Below, piece after piece: positions 26,704 to 35,628 of a stretch of DNA of 64,000 nucleotides; the first letter of the stretch is position 1; each line of letters starts with the position of its first letter. Source of the DNA: [Flexibacter] sp. ATCC 35103 (lineage in GTDB: Bacteria; Bacteroidota; Bacteroidia; Flavobacteriales; Flavobacteriaceae); NCBI RefSeq assembly GCF_001975985.1, contig NZ_MTQF01000004.1, positions 341,838 through 405,837 on the forward strand, in the 5' to 3' direction. Under the pieces are notes generated by a model that was given only the letters and a program-made list of their open reading frames with translations, was not told the DNA's origin and made no database searches. A program made the translations under genes and the position numbers.

Positions 26704-27219
26704 ATGAACACTAAAAGAATAAAAAATCTAACCTGTTACTTGACAACTATATTTGTACTTCTAGTTTCTTGTAAAAAAGAGAAAAAGATAGTGGAAACAA
26801 GTGATAATTATAAAATAAGTTTTGTTTTTCCTGACACTGTATTTGTAAATGAATTATATGATGGAAAAATAAATTACGAAAATGATTTAGATACAATTGA
26901 TACTACTTTAAATAACCCCAAAAAATATAGATATATTGATTACTATTTTGTAAAAACAAAAAATGTAAATTATACTGATGAATATCTAAAAAAAATAACC
27001 AGTGATACATTTACAGCCGAACATTACAGAAGTATTCCTTTATATGCTATTAGATTTGACAGTTTGGGTGTTAATTATATTGATGGTTTAATAACAGATA
27101 AAGTCATGATTCAAATTGGAGAAAAAGACGAAAAAGGCGATATACTGACACGAATAATTACAAACGAATTTAGAGTTACGAAAAAAGTGTTGGTTATTAA
27201 GAATCGCACTCAGAAATAA
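26704..27219 (+). CDS. Paralogous lipoprotein 6 of 6
   Basis: A 171-residue lipoprotein (lipobox LVSC) and the last of the array. The N-terminal third equals lipoprotein 3; the C-terminal third (KVMIQIGEKDEKGDILTRIIT) follows lipoprotein 4; the middle (NPKKYRYIDYYFVKTKNVNY) is its own. The mature proteins of all six are predicted to sit on a membrane facing the periplasm or surface, since residues after the lipid Cys vary (KKEKK or KKNN). Confidence 0.65.
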   Translation: MNTKRIKNLTCYLTTIFVLLVSCKKEKKIVETSDNYKISFVFPDTVFVNELYDGKINYENDLDTIDTTLNNPKKYRYIDYYFVKTKNVNYTDEYLKKITSDTFTAEHYRSIPLYAIRFDSLGVNYIDGLITDKVMIQIGEKDEKGDILTRIITNEFRVTKKVLVIKNRTQK

Positions 27220-27302
27220 GTTTTTTAAGGTTGTATAAGATACGCCGTTAATAAAGAGACTTCGCTTTAACTATACATCAACCAAATTAAACAAAGAGAA
27301 AA

Positions 27303-28115
27303 TTGAAAAAAAATATTTTATTACCAATATTAATTTGCTTACTATTTTGTTGCTGTGAGAAAAAAACAGTAATTGAAAATGAATTAAGCAGAATAGGAAT
27401 TACTAAAGAAAATTATAAGGTAAGAGACACATTTTATTATGAAAATAAAAAAATAAAAACAATACGGTTTTACAAAGCAAAATCAGATTATATTAAGGTT
27501 GATTTTTATGAATCCGGAAAAAAGAAATCAATTGTCAATATTAAAAACAAGAATCTAATTTATGATAAAGCGGTCGATTGGTATGAAAACGGAAAACTTA
27601 AAAATGTTCGCGAATATGATAGTAATGGCAAGCAAATTGGAGGAAACACAAGTTTTAGAGAAAATGGAAAACTCGAATACGCTTACAATAATGACACAAA
27701 TGAATTTACTGATTATTGGGAAAATGGAGAACCAAAATTAAAATTTATAATAAACGTATCACAAAGTTATCATTATTTTAATGGCAACTTCATGGAAAAA
27801 TATACACAAAAAACAAAAGGAGAATATTACATAGAATATTTTAACGAAAATGGAGATTTAGTTTTTTCAGGACTTTATAAAAAAAATATTCTTTTTAAAG
27901 ACAATGTAAGATATAATGGAAAAATTATTTGCTATTTCAAAAATGGAAAAATTTCACTAACCCAAAATGTTATAAATGGAATCCCTGACGGGGAATTTTA
28001 TGCTTATTATGAAAATGGAAAAATTCATTTTATTAGGGACAGAATAAAAAACACGTATACAGAATGGGACAAAAACGGGAAACTAATAGAAGAACTGCCA
28101 CTCAAAGGAGTTTAG
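27303..28115 (+). CDS. YwqK/MORN-like repeat lipoprotein
   Basis: A 270-residue lipoprotein starting with TTG at 27303, since the signal peptide begins there (MKKNILLPILICLLFCCC) and no ATG is available nearby. The mature part is a run of beta-hairpin repeats of the form Y-x-N-G-K-L/I (WYENGKLKNVREYDSNGK, SFRENGKLEY, YWENGEPKLKF, CYFKNGKISLTQ, YYENGKIHFI, WDKNGKLIEE). This is the MORN-variant repeat of the YwqK antitoxin-like family. In Bacillus the namesake sits beside a polymorphic toxin, which fits a toxin/immunity reading of the island but does not prove it. It follows the six lipoproteins by 83 nt on the same strand. Confidence 0.7.
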   Translation: MKKNILLPILICLLFCCCEKKTVIENELSRIGITKENYKVRDTFYYENKKIKTIRFYKAKSDYIKVDFYESGKKKSIVNIKNKNLIYDKAVDWYENGKLKNVREYDSNGKQIGGNTSFRENGKLEYAYNNDTNEFTDYWENGEPKLKFIINVSQSYHYFNGNFMEKYTQKTKGEYYIEYFNENGDLVFSGLYKKNILFKDNVRYNGKIICYFKNGKISLTQNVINGIPDGEFYAYYENGKIHFIRDRIKNTYTEWDKNGKLIEELPLKGV

Positions 28116-28192
28116 CCTAAAACAACTAAAATTGTATTTTATCAATTCGATCTTGTTTTTTACCGATCCGTATTTTTTTAAAGAATTTTAAA

Positions 28193-28200
28193 TACCTTTG
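28193..28200 (+). promoter_or_regulatory. -7 element for the XRE regulator
   Basis: TACCTTTG matches TAnnTTTG and ends 4 nt before the ATG at 28205, so the regulator mRNA is probably leaderless, like the barrel gene at 10739. Confidence 0.45.
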
Positions 28201-28204
28201 AATT

Positions 28205-28603
28205 ATGAGCACAGCAACTAAACCAAAACATATTGGCAGAAATATTAGCCGAATCAGAGAACTTCGCGGAATGAAACAAGAAGCGCTTGCAGATGCAATT
28301 GGCGTAACTCAGCAAACTGTTTCCAGTCTTGAAGGAAGTGAGGAAGTTGAAACTAAAAGACTTGCAGAGATTGCCAAAATCCTGGGAGTTACCGTAGAAG
28401 CTATTGAAAACTTTTCGGAAGAATCTGTTTTTAATTTCTTTAATAATTTTTATGACAATAGTGCTAATAATGGTTATTTAAATAACAGTAATAATCATTG
28501 TACTTTCAATCCTCTTGATAAAGTTGTGGAGCTTTACGAACGTTTGGTTCAGTCTGAAAAAGAAAAGGTTGAGTATTTAGAAAATATTATAAAAGGGAAA
28601 TAG
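28205..28603 (+). CDS. XRE-family helix-turn-helix regulator
   Basis: A 132-residue DNA-binding protein. Residues 8-70 form the HTH: NISRIRELRGMKQEALADAI, then GVTQQTVSSLEGSEEVETKRL and the LAEIAKILGVTVEAIENF end. The following 35 residues are Asn-rich (NNFYDNSANNGYLNNSNN) and the C-terminus is a short coiled-coil-like helix (VVELYERLVQSEKEKVEYLE) probably for dimerisation. This XRE type is frequent in Flavobacterium. Its 3' end and terminator are duplicated at 22.86-23.03 kb as a decayed copy, so it marks the right edge of the island. Confidence 0.85.
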   Translation: MSTATKPKHIGRNISRIRELRGMKQEALADAIGVTQQTVSSLEGSEEVETKRLAEIAKILGVTVEAIENFSEESVFNFFNNFYDNSANNGYLNNSNNHCTFNPLDKVVELYERLVQSEKEKVEYLENIIKGK

Positions 28604-28662
28604 GATTCTTGATAAGAGAATTTTTTATATATAAAATGCGCAATGAGAATTGCGCATTTTAT
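28490..28662 (+). repeat. Right boundary direct repeat of the island
   Basis: The 3' end of the XRE gene, the hairpin TTCTTGATAAGAGAATTTT and the terminator here match 22858-23028 in order and orientation. Weaker similarity (AGATTAGTTTTA) continues for about 40 nt beyond both. The two copies enclose about 5.5 kb with the lipoprotein array. Confidence 0.65.
28634..28662 (+). terminator. Terminator after the XRE regulator
   Basis: AAATGCGCAAT-GAG-AATTGCGCATTT hairpin, closing the island transcript. Confidence 0.75.
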
Positions 28663-28775
28663 TTGTTTTATTGAGATTAGATTAGTTTTAATTTAAAGAT
28701 ATCTGTTATTAGAAGTCAGTATTTCGCAGATCAGATTTGGTTTTATATACAATCAGTTTCTTACAAACGGATGTA

Positions 28776-31700
28776 TTAATTTTTATTTAATTTATTATTT
28801 TGCTTTTCAGAAAAACTTCTATGAATCGAGCCTAAATCGGTATCATTATTAAATTTCAAGTATTGATTTTGTATATTTTTGCGTAAAATCCTTTGTAAAT
28901 CTTTATTAGCATTAACTTTAAATCCTAGATAATAATTCATTTTTAAAATAAATGAATACTTTATTATCGGTATTTTTATCATGGGTATTAATTCTTCTAA
29001 TAAATCCACGTTGTCTTCCAAATTAATATCTGTTAATAAGAATGCTAGAATAAAAATTTTAAATTGATTTTTCGATGGATTATTTTTTGCTTGATTTAAC
29101 CTTTCGATAATAATTTTTTCCAAATTCTTATGTCCAATCATTTCATTTAACCTTACCTGAACTAATGTAGGGATAAAATTCCCAATGAATTTTAATAGAT
29201 GCTTAGCCTCGACTTCATTCCCAGCTTTCATTATTTCAGAAATATCTAGCTCTTTAAATTCATCTATTAATTTAAAACTCCATAAAATTGCATGGTCAAT
29301 TATATAATCAAATATTTCATAAACTAAACTGACATCAGTTATGTCATCAATATTTTTAAACACTTTACCTAAAATCTGTAAACTAGCTTCTAAAGATTCT
29401 GATTGGTCATTAATTATCTTTATTTGTTTTGTTCTAATATCACTATTCGAATCATCAATACCTAACTCTTTAATTAGATCTTCTTCTATTGTATCTTGTT
29501 CTTGAGCCGTCAAACCATCTTGCATTCTCTTCGAAAATTTATCAATGATTTCACTAAAATCTCTAACTTCAATTATTTTACTAATTAATAATACGTCAAT
29601 ACTATCGCTGGTAATAGAATAATCTTTATTTAGATATTTAAAATGCTTTTGAGTTTTTGAATAAATTTTTTTTAAAAATTTATGATCTTCTCGATTGAAA
29701 CCTGCATATAATTCGAATTCATTAGCAAATGACAAATAAAATTTTTCGTCCTTAATGACACTTTTTAAAAATTTACCATCTATAGTCATATAGAAAGCTA
29801 TAAAATATTCAAAAACACCATTTAGCCTAAAAGAATATAAATCATCATTTTTCTTCCTCAAAATTCCTTTTTGATCTAGATACTCAAATATTTCTTTAGA
29901 AGTAACACTAAACCTAGGATTCTTACTCAAATAACCATCTATAAAACTAATTATATCTGAGTATTTAGCATAATATGAAGTCTGATGATAATTCGTAAGT
30001 AAATAATGAGCTAAATTGGCAAGTAATTTTTTATAGTTAACAAAAGTAAACGACGATTTTGTTAAAGTTAATTGATCTTTTTCAATTAATCTTTCGATAT
30101 ATAAATTTATTAAATCAACATCATTATTAAAACTAGCATTAAGATCTTTTTTAAAAATCCACAAAAAAACTGATATTGTCCAGTAATTAAATGGAATCGA
30201 TAGTTTTTTAAAAATATTATCAATTCTATCAACTATTTCATCTTGTTTTTCTTCCGATAAGTCAGAATTTTTTTTAGCAAGTTCTTTAATATGTATTTTT
30301 CTTAATCTGTGGAAATGTAACTTATACAATGTTCTGCCATCAATACTATTAGTATCAAAAGAAGTAAATGTAGAATCAATTGAACAAATTATTAATCTTA
30401 CCTTTTCATGCTTTTCTACAAAATCCTCAATATTATCTTTAATCCCTTTATTTTCAACATGATAATTATCAATTAACAAAACAATTTGTTTTTCCTCTAG
30501 TAACTTTGCAGATTCTGACTTATTTACATAATAATATTTTGAAAATTCTTTGTTAAAATCAAAACGTTTATTAGAATTTTTCCACTCTTTAATATCAATA
30601 TAAAATGGTATGTAATTATGTAAAGAATAATTATCCAACAACTCTAATTCTATCTTCTTTAATAAAATTGTTTTCCCACATTTATCCTTACCAAAAATGA
30701 TATAATCATTATCAAACTTGTGAAAATTACTCCATTTGAAATCTGTTTCTATATTATTCTCATCTTTAACTATTTCAGATTGAGACTTCACCTTTAGAAC
30801 AGGCTCAGTACTCAATTCCAGAAGAGTCTTTCCTTGACTTTCATTTTCATTCTCTACAAATAAATCTTTGGAATCCTCAAGTTCACTAAAAAATCTTTTT
30901 CGAATGTTTATTCGTAATTTATTTTGATCTCTTTTTAGCTCAGTACTAGGAATATCAAAATTTTTATCTTCTATAGAATAAAAAATTTCATTTTTAATAT
31001 CGTAATGCCTAAAACAAGATGTTCCTTTCAATTCGCCTTCATTAATCTTTATTACTGAATATCCAATTTGAGAAAAATTATCGAATGATAAACTAGCACA
31101 ACTTCCAATTTTCACAACACCTTCATTATGAGTCAAATCTACACTCAATGAATTTTTATGAATATGACCACTAAAAATATAATCAAAACGTTTATGAATT
31201 AAATCTTCTAAATCATATTTATTAAAGGGTTTAAAATCACTAATTGGATGATGGTGAATAAGTATTTTTGTTTCACACGAAATTATTTTATCTAGTGCTT
31301 CATTAATCTTATCAAGTGGAAATAAAAGATTATTATCATCATTAATTCCAACAGCCCTCCAAGAAGAATTGATGCTTACAAAACCAATTTTACCAAAACT
31401 ATTTTCACGAATATGTGTGGAAAACATATCATCAAAATAATCTCTAGCTGATGTTGATCCATCATAAAAATCTTTAACAAAAGAATTATAATTTTCTAAG
31501 GGAAGAAAACTTTTCTTTAAATCTTGAGAAGTTGTTTTAAAAAAATTGTCTAATTTTTTATTATCAGTAATATCTTCATCTAAATATTTTATTAATGAAT
31601 TTGACACTCCACTTCTACTTACGTCGTGATTCCCAGGACATATAAAAAAATTGCTTTTATCAATCTTTAAAATTTCAATAATTTTCGAGATAAACTCCTC

Positions 31701-31886
31701 CTTAGCTTTCTTAAATATAGAAATATTATCCCCCGAATTCACCAAATCTCCACCAAAAATAACATAATCTATCGAATCTATATTTTTCGAAATGTCATCA
31801 AGAAAATCTCTTATTATTTTATTTTGCTTAGTTAAACTTCCAATTGTATTTGTATAATGTAAATCCGTGATGTGTAAAATCTTCAT
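28776..31886 (-). CDS. Metallophosphoesterase-STAND NTPase fusion, likely defence protein
   Basis: A 1036-residue cytoplasmic protein. Residues 1-300 are a calcineurin-like metallophosphoesterase with a complete metal site: Asp8 and His10 in TDLH, Asp47 in GGDLV, Asn86-His87 in PGNHD, the HHHP triplet at 211-214 and GHIH at 240-243. After a polar linker, residues 385-480 hold a P-loop NTPase core with Walker A GKDKCGKT (399-406) and Walker B VLLID (469-473). The rest, about 550 residues, is helical, as in sensor arms of STAND proteins. The layout, an N-terminal effector plus NTPase plus helical sensor, is that of anti-phage STAND/NACHT systems. Low-complexity, AT-rich codon use and solitary position suggest transfer. 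The trigger and substrate are unknown. Confidence 0.75.
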   Translation of the reverse strand: MKILHITDLHYTNTIGSLTKQNKIIRDFLDDISKNIDSIDYVIFGGDLVNSGDNISIFKKAKEEFISKIIEILKIDKSNFFICPGNHDVSRSGVSNSLIKYLDEDITDNKKLDNFFKTTSQDLKKSFLPLENYNSFVKDFYDGSTSARDYFDDMFSTHIRENSFGKIGFVSINSSWRAVGINDDNNLLFPLDKINEALDKIISCETKILIHHHPISDFKPFNKYDLEDLIHKRFDYIFSGHIHKNSLSVDLTHNEGVVKIGSCASLSFDNFSQIGYSVIKINEGELKGTSCFRHYDIKNEIFYSIEDKNFDIPSTELKRDQNKLRINIRKRFFSELEDSKDLFVENENESQGKTLLELSTEPVLKVKSQSEIVKDENNIETDFKWSNFHKFDNDYIIFGKDKCGKTILLKKIELELLDNYSLHNYIPFYIDIKEWKNSNKRFDFNKEFSKYYYVNKSESAKLLEEKQIVLLIDNYHVENKGIKDNIEDFVEKHEKVRLIICSIDSTFTSFDTNSIDGRTLYKLHFHRLRKIHIKELAKKNSDLSEEKQDEIVDRIDNIFKKLSIPFNYWTISVFLWIFKKDLNASFNNDVDLINLYIERLIEKDQLTLTKSSFTFVNYKKLLANLAHYLLTNYHQTSYYAKYSDIISFIDGYLSKNPRFSVTSKEIFEYLDQKGILRKKNDDLYSFRLNGVFEYFIAFYMTIDGKFLKSVIKDEKFYLSFANEFELYAGFNREDHKFLKKIYSKTQKHFKYLNKDYSITSDSIDVLLISKIIEVRDFSEIIDKFSKRMQDGLTAQEQDTIEEDLIKELGIDDSNSDIRTKQIKIINDQSESLEASLQILGKVFKNIDDITDVSLVYEIFDYIIDHAILWSFKLIDEFKELDISEIMKAGNEVEAKHLLKFIGNFIPTLVQVRLNEMIGHKNLEKIIIERLNQAKNNPSKNQFKIFILAFLLTDINLEDNVDLLEELIPMIKIPIIKYSFILKMNYYLGFKVNANKDLQRILRKNIQNQYLKFNNDTDLGSIHRSFSEKQNNKLNKN

Positions 31887-32008
31887 ATTAACAATTTTAT
31901 CACAATTATACCTAAATATTAGTTAACAAACTACTTAAATCAAAACAAAAATAACATTTTATTGATTATTTAATTTAAAATCAAAAAGACCTTTAAATTT
32001 ATCTATTT

Positions 32009-32809
32009 CTAAATACCAAAAAACTTCTTAGCATTCCTAGTAGTTTCCTCCGCAACTACAATCCCCGAAACTCCTTTAAACTGCGCTACAGTTGCTGCAA
32101 CAAAAGGCAGAAAAGCAGGTTCGCAACGGCGTTCGTGGTATTTTTTCAGGAGATTATTGGGTACGTTTTTCGGCAACATAAACGGCGCATCGGTTTCGAT
32201 CATCATTCGGTCGAGTGGTACGTATTGAATCACTTCTTTTAAATGCTCAAAACGTTTACTGTCGGATATTGCACCGGTAAAACCAATATAAAATCCGTTA
32301 TCCAAATAAGTTTTGGCTTCTTGCAAAGTTCCGGTAAAACAATGCACAACGGCTTTTGGCAATTGTGGCAAATAGTCTTTGGTAATACTCATAAACCTTG
32401 TAAAAGCAGCACGCTCGTGCAAAAACAAAGGTTTCTGAACTTCGATCGCCAGTTCTAGTTGTGCTTTATAACAGGTTTCCTGTACATTTCTGGGCGAAAA
32501 GTCACGATCAAAATCGAGTCCGCACTCGCCAACCGAAACGACTTGTTTCTGCTTTAATAAATTGCGAAGTCTTGCAATACTTTGCGCATCAAAACTTTTC
32601 GCATCATGCGGATGAATCCCCGCTGTGGCATATAATATTCCCTGATATTCTTTTGCCATTTGAGCCGAAGCTTCACTATTTTTCACGCTTGTTCCAGTGA
32701 GTATCATTTGCGATACATCAGCATCCAGAGCGTTTTGTACAACATCGTCTATGTCGTTGTGGAATTGTTTATTGGTTAAATTAATTCCTATGTCTATATA
32801 TGTATTCAT
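32009..32809 (-). CDS. TatD-family metal-dependent hydrolase
   Basis: A 266-residue amidohydrolase-fold protein of the TatD DNase group. Landmarks: an N-terminal DIGINLTN (usually D-x-H; here the position is Asn), GIHPHDAKSF, VSVGECGLDFDRDF, QKPLFLHERAA, VVHCFTGTLQEA and METDAPFML. TatD proteins act on 3' ends of nucleic acid or as D-aminoacyl hydrolases. The first metal-binding His of the family HxH motif is replaced in this reading (DIGIN), as in the E. coli TatD subgroup, which has a similar variant. The gene is monocistronic, on the minus strand downstream of nothing related. Confidence 0.88.
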   Translation of the reverse strand: MNTYIDIGINLTNKQFHNDIDDVVQNALDADVSQMILTGTSVKNSEASAQMAKEYQGILYATAGIHPHDAKSFDAQSIARLRNLLKQKQVVSVGECGLDFDRDFSPRNVQETCYKAQLELAIEVQKPLFLHERAAFTRFMSITKDYLPQLPKAVVHCFTGTLQEAKTYLDNGFYIGFTGAISDSKRFEHLKEVIQYVPLDRMMIETDAPFMLPKNVPNNLLKKYHERRCEPAFLPFVAATVAQFKGVSGIVVAEETTRNAKKFFGI

Positions 32810-32819
32810 TTTTTTCTTT

Positions 32820-33204
32820 TAAGTTATAAAGGCTCAAAGGGACAGAGGGACAAAGGTTTCTTCTCTTTGAGTCTTTTTATTATTTTTTATTCTTTTACTA
32901 CTTAGGCTCTAGGCGCTAAGTTTTGTTGTTTCACGCAGATTTAAAAGATTTAAGCAAATGTTCGCAGATTATTTATAAAAATCATTTTAAATCTGCTGGA
33001 TCTGTTAAATCTGCGTAAAAAATTCTTTAACCACCCCGTTTGTCATCCTGAGGAACGAAGGATCACATCCAATATTCCTCAAAGAGAATCGCTAATCTTT
33101 GTATAGTTTCTTATGTGATCCTTCCTGAGTCGAAATGACATAAAATGAGGATAAACCTTTGTCCCTTTGCAACTCTGAACCTTTGAACCTTCAGTTTTCA
33201 ATTT
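32820..33204. repeat. Repeat-filled gap, left copy of a 227-bp segment (32929-33155)
   Basis: After a GGCTCAAAGGGACAGAGGGACAAAGG unit, positions 32929-33155 carry a CGCAGATT palindrome and then a second inverted repeat with GTCATCCTGAGGAACGAAGG and its partner CCTTCCTGAGTCGAAATGAC. Nearly the same 228 bp occur again at 33797-34024, on the other side of the small gene at 33205. I see no gene in the gap. Confidence 0.75.
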
Positions 33205-33702
33205 TCAATTTTCACTAAGCCATTTCTCTGCTTTTTCGACAACTTCTTGTTCGATAGTATCCAGATTAAGATCTTTATTATACCAATAGACTTCGCCTGC
33301 CAACAGATCATCCCAAACATATTGAAGAGAATACAAATCACGTATATCTATTTCTTTATTAAAATCGTAATCGATATACAGCAATCTTTTCAAATTGGTT
33401 TTTACATCGTCATGTTTCACTATTTTATTGAGAAAATATCTTATATGGCATTTTTCTGATTCCTCTTTATTTTTTAGCGTTAGATTCAATTCTGAGAGAA
33501 CGGCTTCGAGATAAGGCTGAACTTCATGAAGATCAATTGGTTTATAGAAACAAGCCAGGTTATAAATAGCTTCACTCTCATAACCTGAATTGATCAATTC
33601 GATTGCCCAGTCTTCGATTAGATCAACATTTAGATATTCATAAAAATGAAAAGTCAGGATGTAATCTGTGAGTATTTCGAAGTCTCTGTTTAGTATTTCC
33701 AT
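33205..33702 (-). CDS. Hypothetical helical protein between direct repeats
   Basis: A 165-residue acidic soluble protein, predicted mostly helical (EAIYNLACFYKPIDLHEVQP, YLEAVLSELNLTLKNKEESE) and ending in a WLSEN tail. There is no signal peptide and no motif I can assign; proteins of this size and composition are common among immunity or antitoxin families, but I do not recognise it. It is bracketed by 227-bp direct repeats, which suggests that it arrived or was duplicated as a cassette. No partner gene is adjacent. Confidence 0.55.
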   Translation of the reverse strand: MEILNRDFEILTDYILTFHFYEYLNVDLIEDWAIELINSGYESEAIYNLACFYKPIDLHEVQPYLEAVLSELNLTLKNKEESEKCHIRYFLNKIVKHDDVKTNLKRLLYIDYDFNKEIDIRDLYSLQYVWDDLLAGEVYWYNKDLNLDTIEQEVVEKAEKWLSEN

Positions 33703-34061
33703 GTCTGTTTTTTTTTGCCACTAAGGCGCTAAGACGCAAAGTTTTTTGTTTTCTTATATTTTTAGCCACTAAGGCGCTAAGGCACAAAGTTTTTTGTTTC
33801 ACGCAGATTTAAAAAGATTTAAGCAGATGTTCGCAGATTATTTTATAAAAATCATTTTAATCTGTTGGAATCTGTTAAATCTGCGTGAAAAATCTTTAAC
33901 CACCCCGTTTGTCATCCTGAGGAACGAAGGATCACATACAATATTCCTCAAAGAAAATTGCCAATCTTTGTAGAGTTTCTAGTGTGATCCTTCCTCCGTC
34001 AGGATGACATAAAATGAGGATAAATTTTTCCTCAGAATGTGTTAGACGCACTGCTGTGCGC
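33703..34061. repeat. Right copy of the 228-bp segment (33797-34024) plus hairpins
   Basis: Two CCACTAAGGCGCTAAG units come first, then the 33797-34024 copy, roughly 90% identical to 32929-33155, then the hairpin AGACGCAC-TGCT-GTGCGCCT near 34044-34063. I see no gene. Confidence 0.75.
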
Positions 34062-34185
34062 CTCTACACTGAAAACTGTTACTGCGACTGATCACTAAAA
34101 ACACGCCCCTACAATGAAAACTGAGACCGTGACTGAACACTAAAAATAAGTCTCTACACTGAAAACTGAGACTGAGACTGAACAC
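34062..34185. repeat. Three tandem copies of a ~45-bp repeat next to the rtcB stop
   Basis: The unit CTACACTGAAAACTG…GACTGAACACTAAAAA occurs three times in a row with small changes, the last running into the rtcB stop codon. It probably forms part of the 3' region of the rtcB message. Confidence 0.6.
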
Positions 34186-35607
34186 TTAGTCCTCCCTGCT
34201 TCCGTCATCTGCCATTCTAACCAATTTTGGTGTAAACTTCGCTACGACATCAACCAAATCCTGTTGCGCTTCCATCACCTGATTGATATCTTTATACGCC
34301 ATTGGCGCTTCGTCAAGACCTGCACCAATAAGTGTTACCCCATGATGATTTAAGATCGATTGCATTTCGGTTTTAGTAATATTTTTTATGGCTTGAGTTC
34401 GGCTCATTTGTCTTCCTGCTCCATGCGAAGCGGAATTGATTGCGTTCTCCTCGCCTTTTCCTCTCACTAAAAATCCCGGCGCGGTCATACTTCCCGGAAT
34501 GATTCCCATCACGCCTTTTCCGGCTGGAGTTGCGCCTTTTCTATGCACGATCACTTCTTCGCCGTTCCAGATTTCTTTCCAGGCAAAATTATGGTGGTTT
34601 TCTACTTTGGCTAAAATTGTGGCTCCCAGAGCGCGTTCCATTTTGTTATGGATAATCTCATGACAAGCCGAAGCGTAATCTCCCGCAAGATTCATCGCCA
34701 TCCAGTATTCCTGACCCAATTGTGAGTTCATATCCAGATAGGCTAAATTTTTAGCCACTTCCGGAAGTTTACAAACGTCTTTTGCCATTTTAGTATAATG
34801 TCCGGCAATGGTTGCACCCATTCCGCGTGAACCGGAATGCGTTAACAAAGCAACATATTTACCTTTTGGGATATTCAAAACCGCATCGTCTTTGGCAAAC
34901 TCCATAATTCCGAATTCCACAAAGTGATTTCCACCACCTGAAGATCCCAATTGCGACCAGGCTTTATCTTTTAAATTCTTCACGAACGGAGTCATATTAA
35001 AAGCATCGTTTTCTAAAACCGCATGATCTGATTTGTATTGACCGTGAAAACCGTGACCTGCTCCAAAAATCGAATTCGCAATTAATTCCTTTTTGAATTT
35101 TGCTTCGTTTTCAAAGTAAAAAGCTTCCGGAATATCGTAAACTGACAATGCCATTCTACATCCAATATCAACCCCAACTCCATACGGAATAATGGCGTTT
35201 TTTGTCGCTAAAACTCCGCCAATCGGCAATCCGTAACCTTGGTGCGCGTCTGGCATTAAAGCTCCTGCAACGGTCACGGGCAATCTCATGGCCACTTCCA
35301 TTTGTTTTCTGGCTCCGTCTTCGATAGCTTCTAATCCGTAAGCCGAATATGCATTTGGGTTTTGATTTAAAGCGATAAAATCTTCTGGTTTTTCGTTTGC
35401 TTTTTCGATCAAGGCAATTGCCAGTTTACTAAAAATAGCATCGTCTATATAATTCTCTGGTGTTTCAAGAACGTTTTTGAAATTAGCAATCATTTCGTCT
35501 CTTGTGAATCCGTTTCTTTTGCTGTTTATTTTTAAGGCAATCCCAATTATTTTTCCTTCAGGGAATCCTAATTCTAATATATCTGTACCGTTTATTTGTG
35601 TTTTCAT
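34186..35607 (-). CDS. rtcB: RtcB-family RNA ligase
   Basis: A 473-residue RtcB. This family joins RNA ends with 3'-phosphate or 2',3'-cyclic phosphate to 5'-OH ends using GTP and Mn2+. Metal ligands are visible: Asp147 and Cys150 in VDIGCRM, His228 in GGGNHFVEF, His257 in THSGSRG and His339 in the HHNF segment. The histidine that becomes guanylylated is His395 in SHGAGR. I start at 35607 (MKTQINGTD) because the upstream Met would fall in the promoter -7 region. Upstream lies a 9-7-9 palindrome shared with the non-coding region at 38.9-39.05 kb. Neighbours are a RING/TerD protein, tRNA-like RNAs, an HD protein and a WYL regulator, which suggests inducible RNA repair. Confidence 0.93.
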   Translation of the reverse strand: MKTQINGTDILELGFPEGKIIGIALKINSKRNGFTRDEMIANFKNVLETPENYIDDAIFSKLAIALIEKANEKPEDFIALNQNPNAYSAYGLEAIEDGARKQMEVAMRLPVTVAGALMPDAHQGYGLPIGGVLATKNAIIPYGVGVDIGCRMALSVYDIPEAFYFENEAKFKKELIANSIFGAGHGFHGQYKSDHAVLENDAFNMTPFVKNLKDKAWSQLGSSGGGNHFVEFGIMEFAKDDAVLNIPKGKYVALLTHSGSRGMGATIAGHYTKMAKDVCKLPEVAKNLAYLDMNSQLGQEYWMAMNLAGDYASACHEIIHNKMERALGATILAKVENHHNFAWKEIWNGEEVIVHRKGATPAGKGVMGIIPGSMTAPGFLVRGKGEENAINSASHGAGRQMSRTQAIKNITKTEMQSILNHHGVTLIGAGLDEAPMAYKDINQVMEAQQDLVDVVAKFTPKLVRMADDGSRED

Positions 35608-35628
35608 TGTTTTTGTTTTTTGATAGTA

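Noticed and set aside
32009..32809. TatD gene as part of the defence or RNA-repair locus
   Set aside because: TatD is a widespread housekeeping enzyme; a large repeat-filled gap separates it from rtcB and no shared operator is seen.
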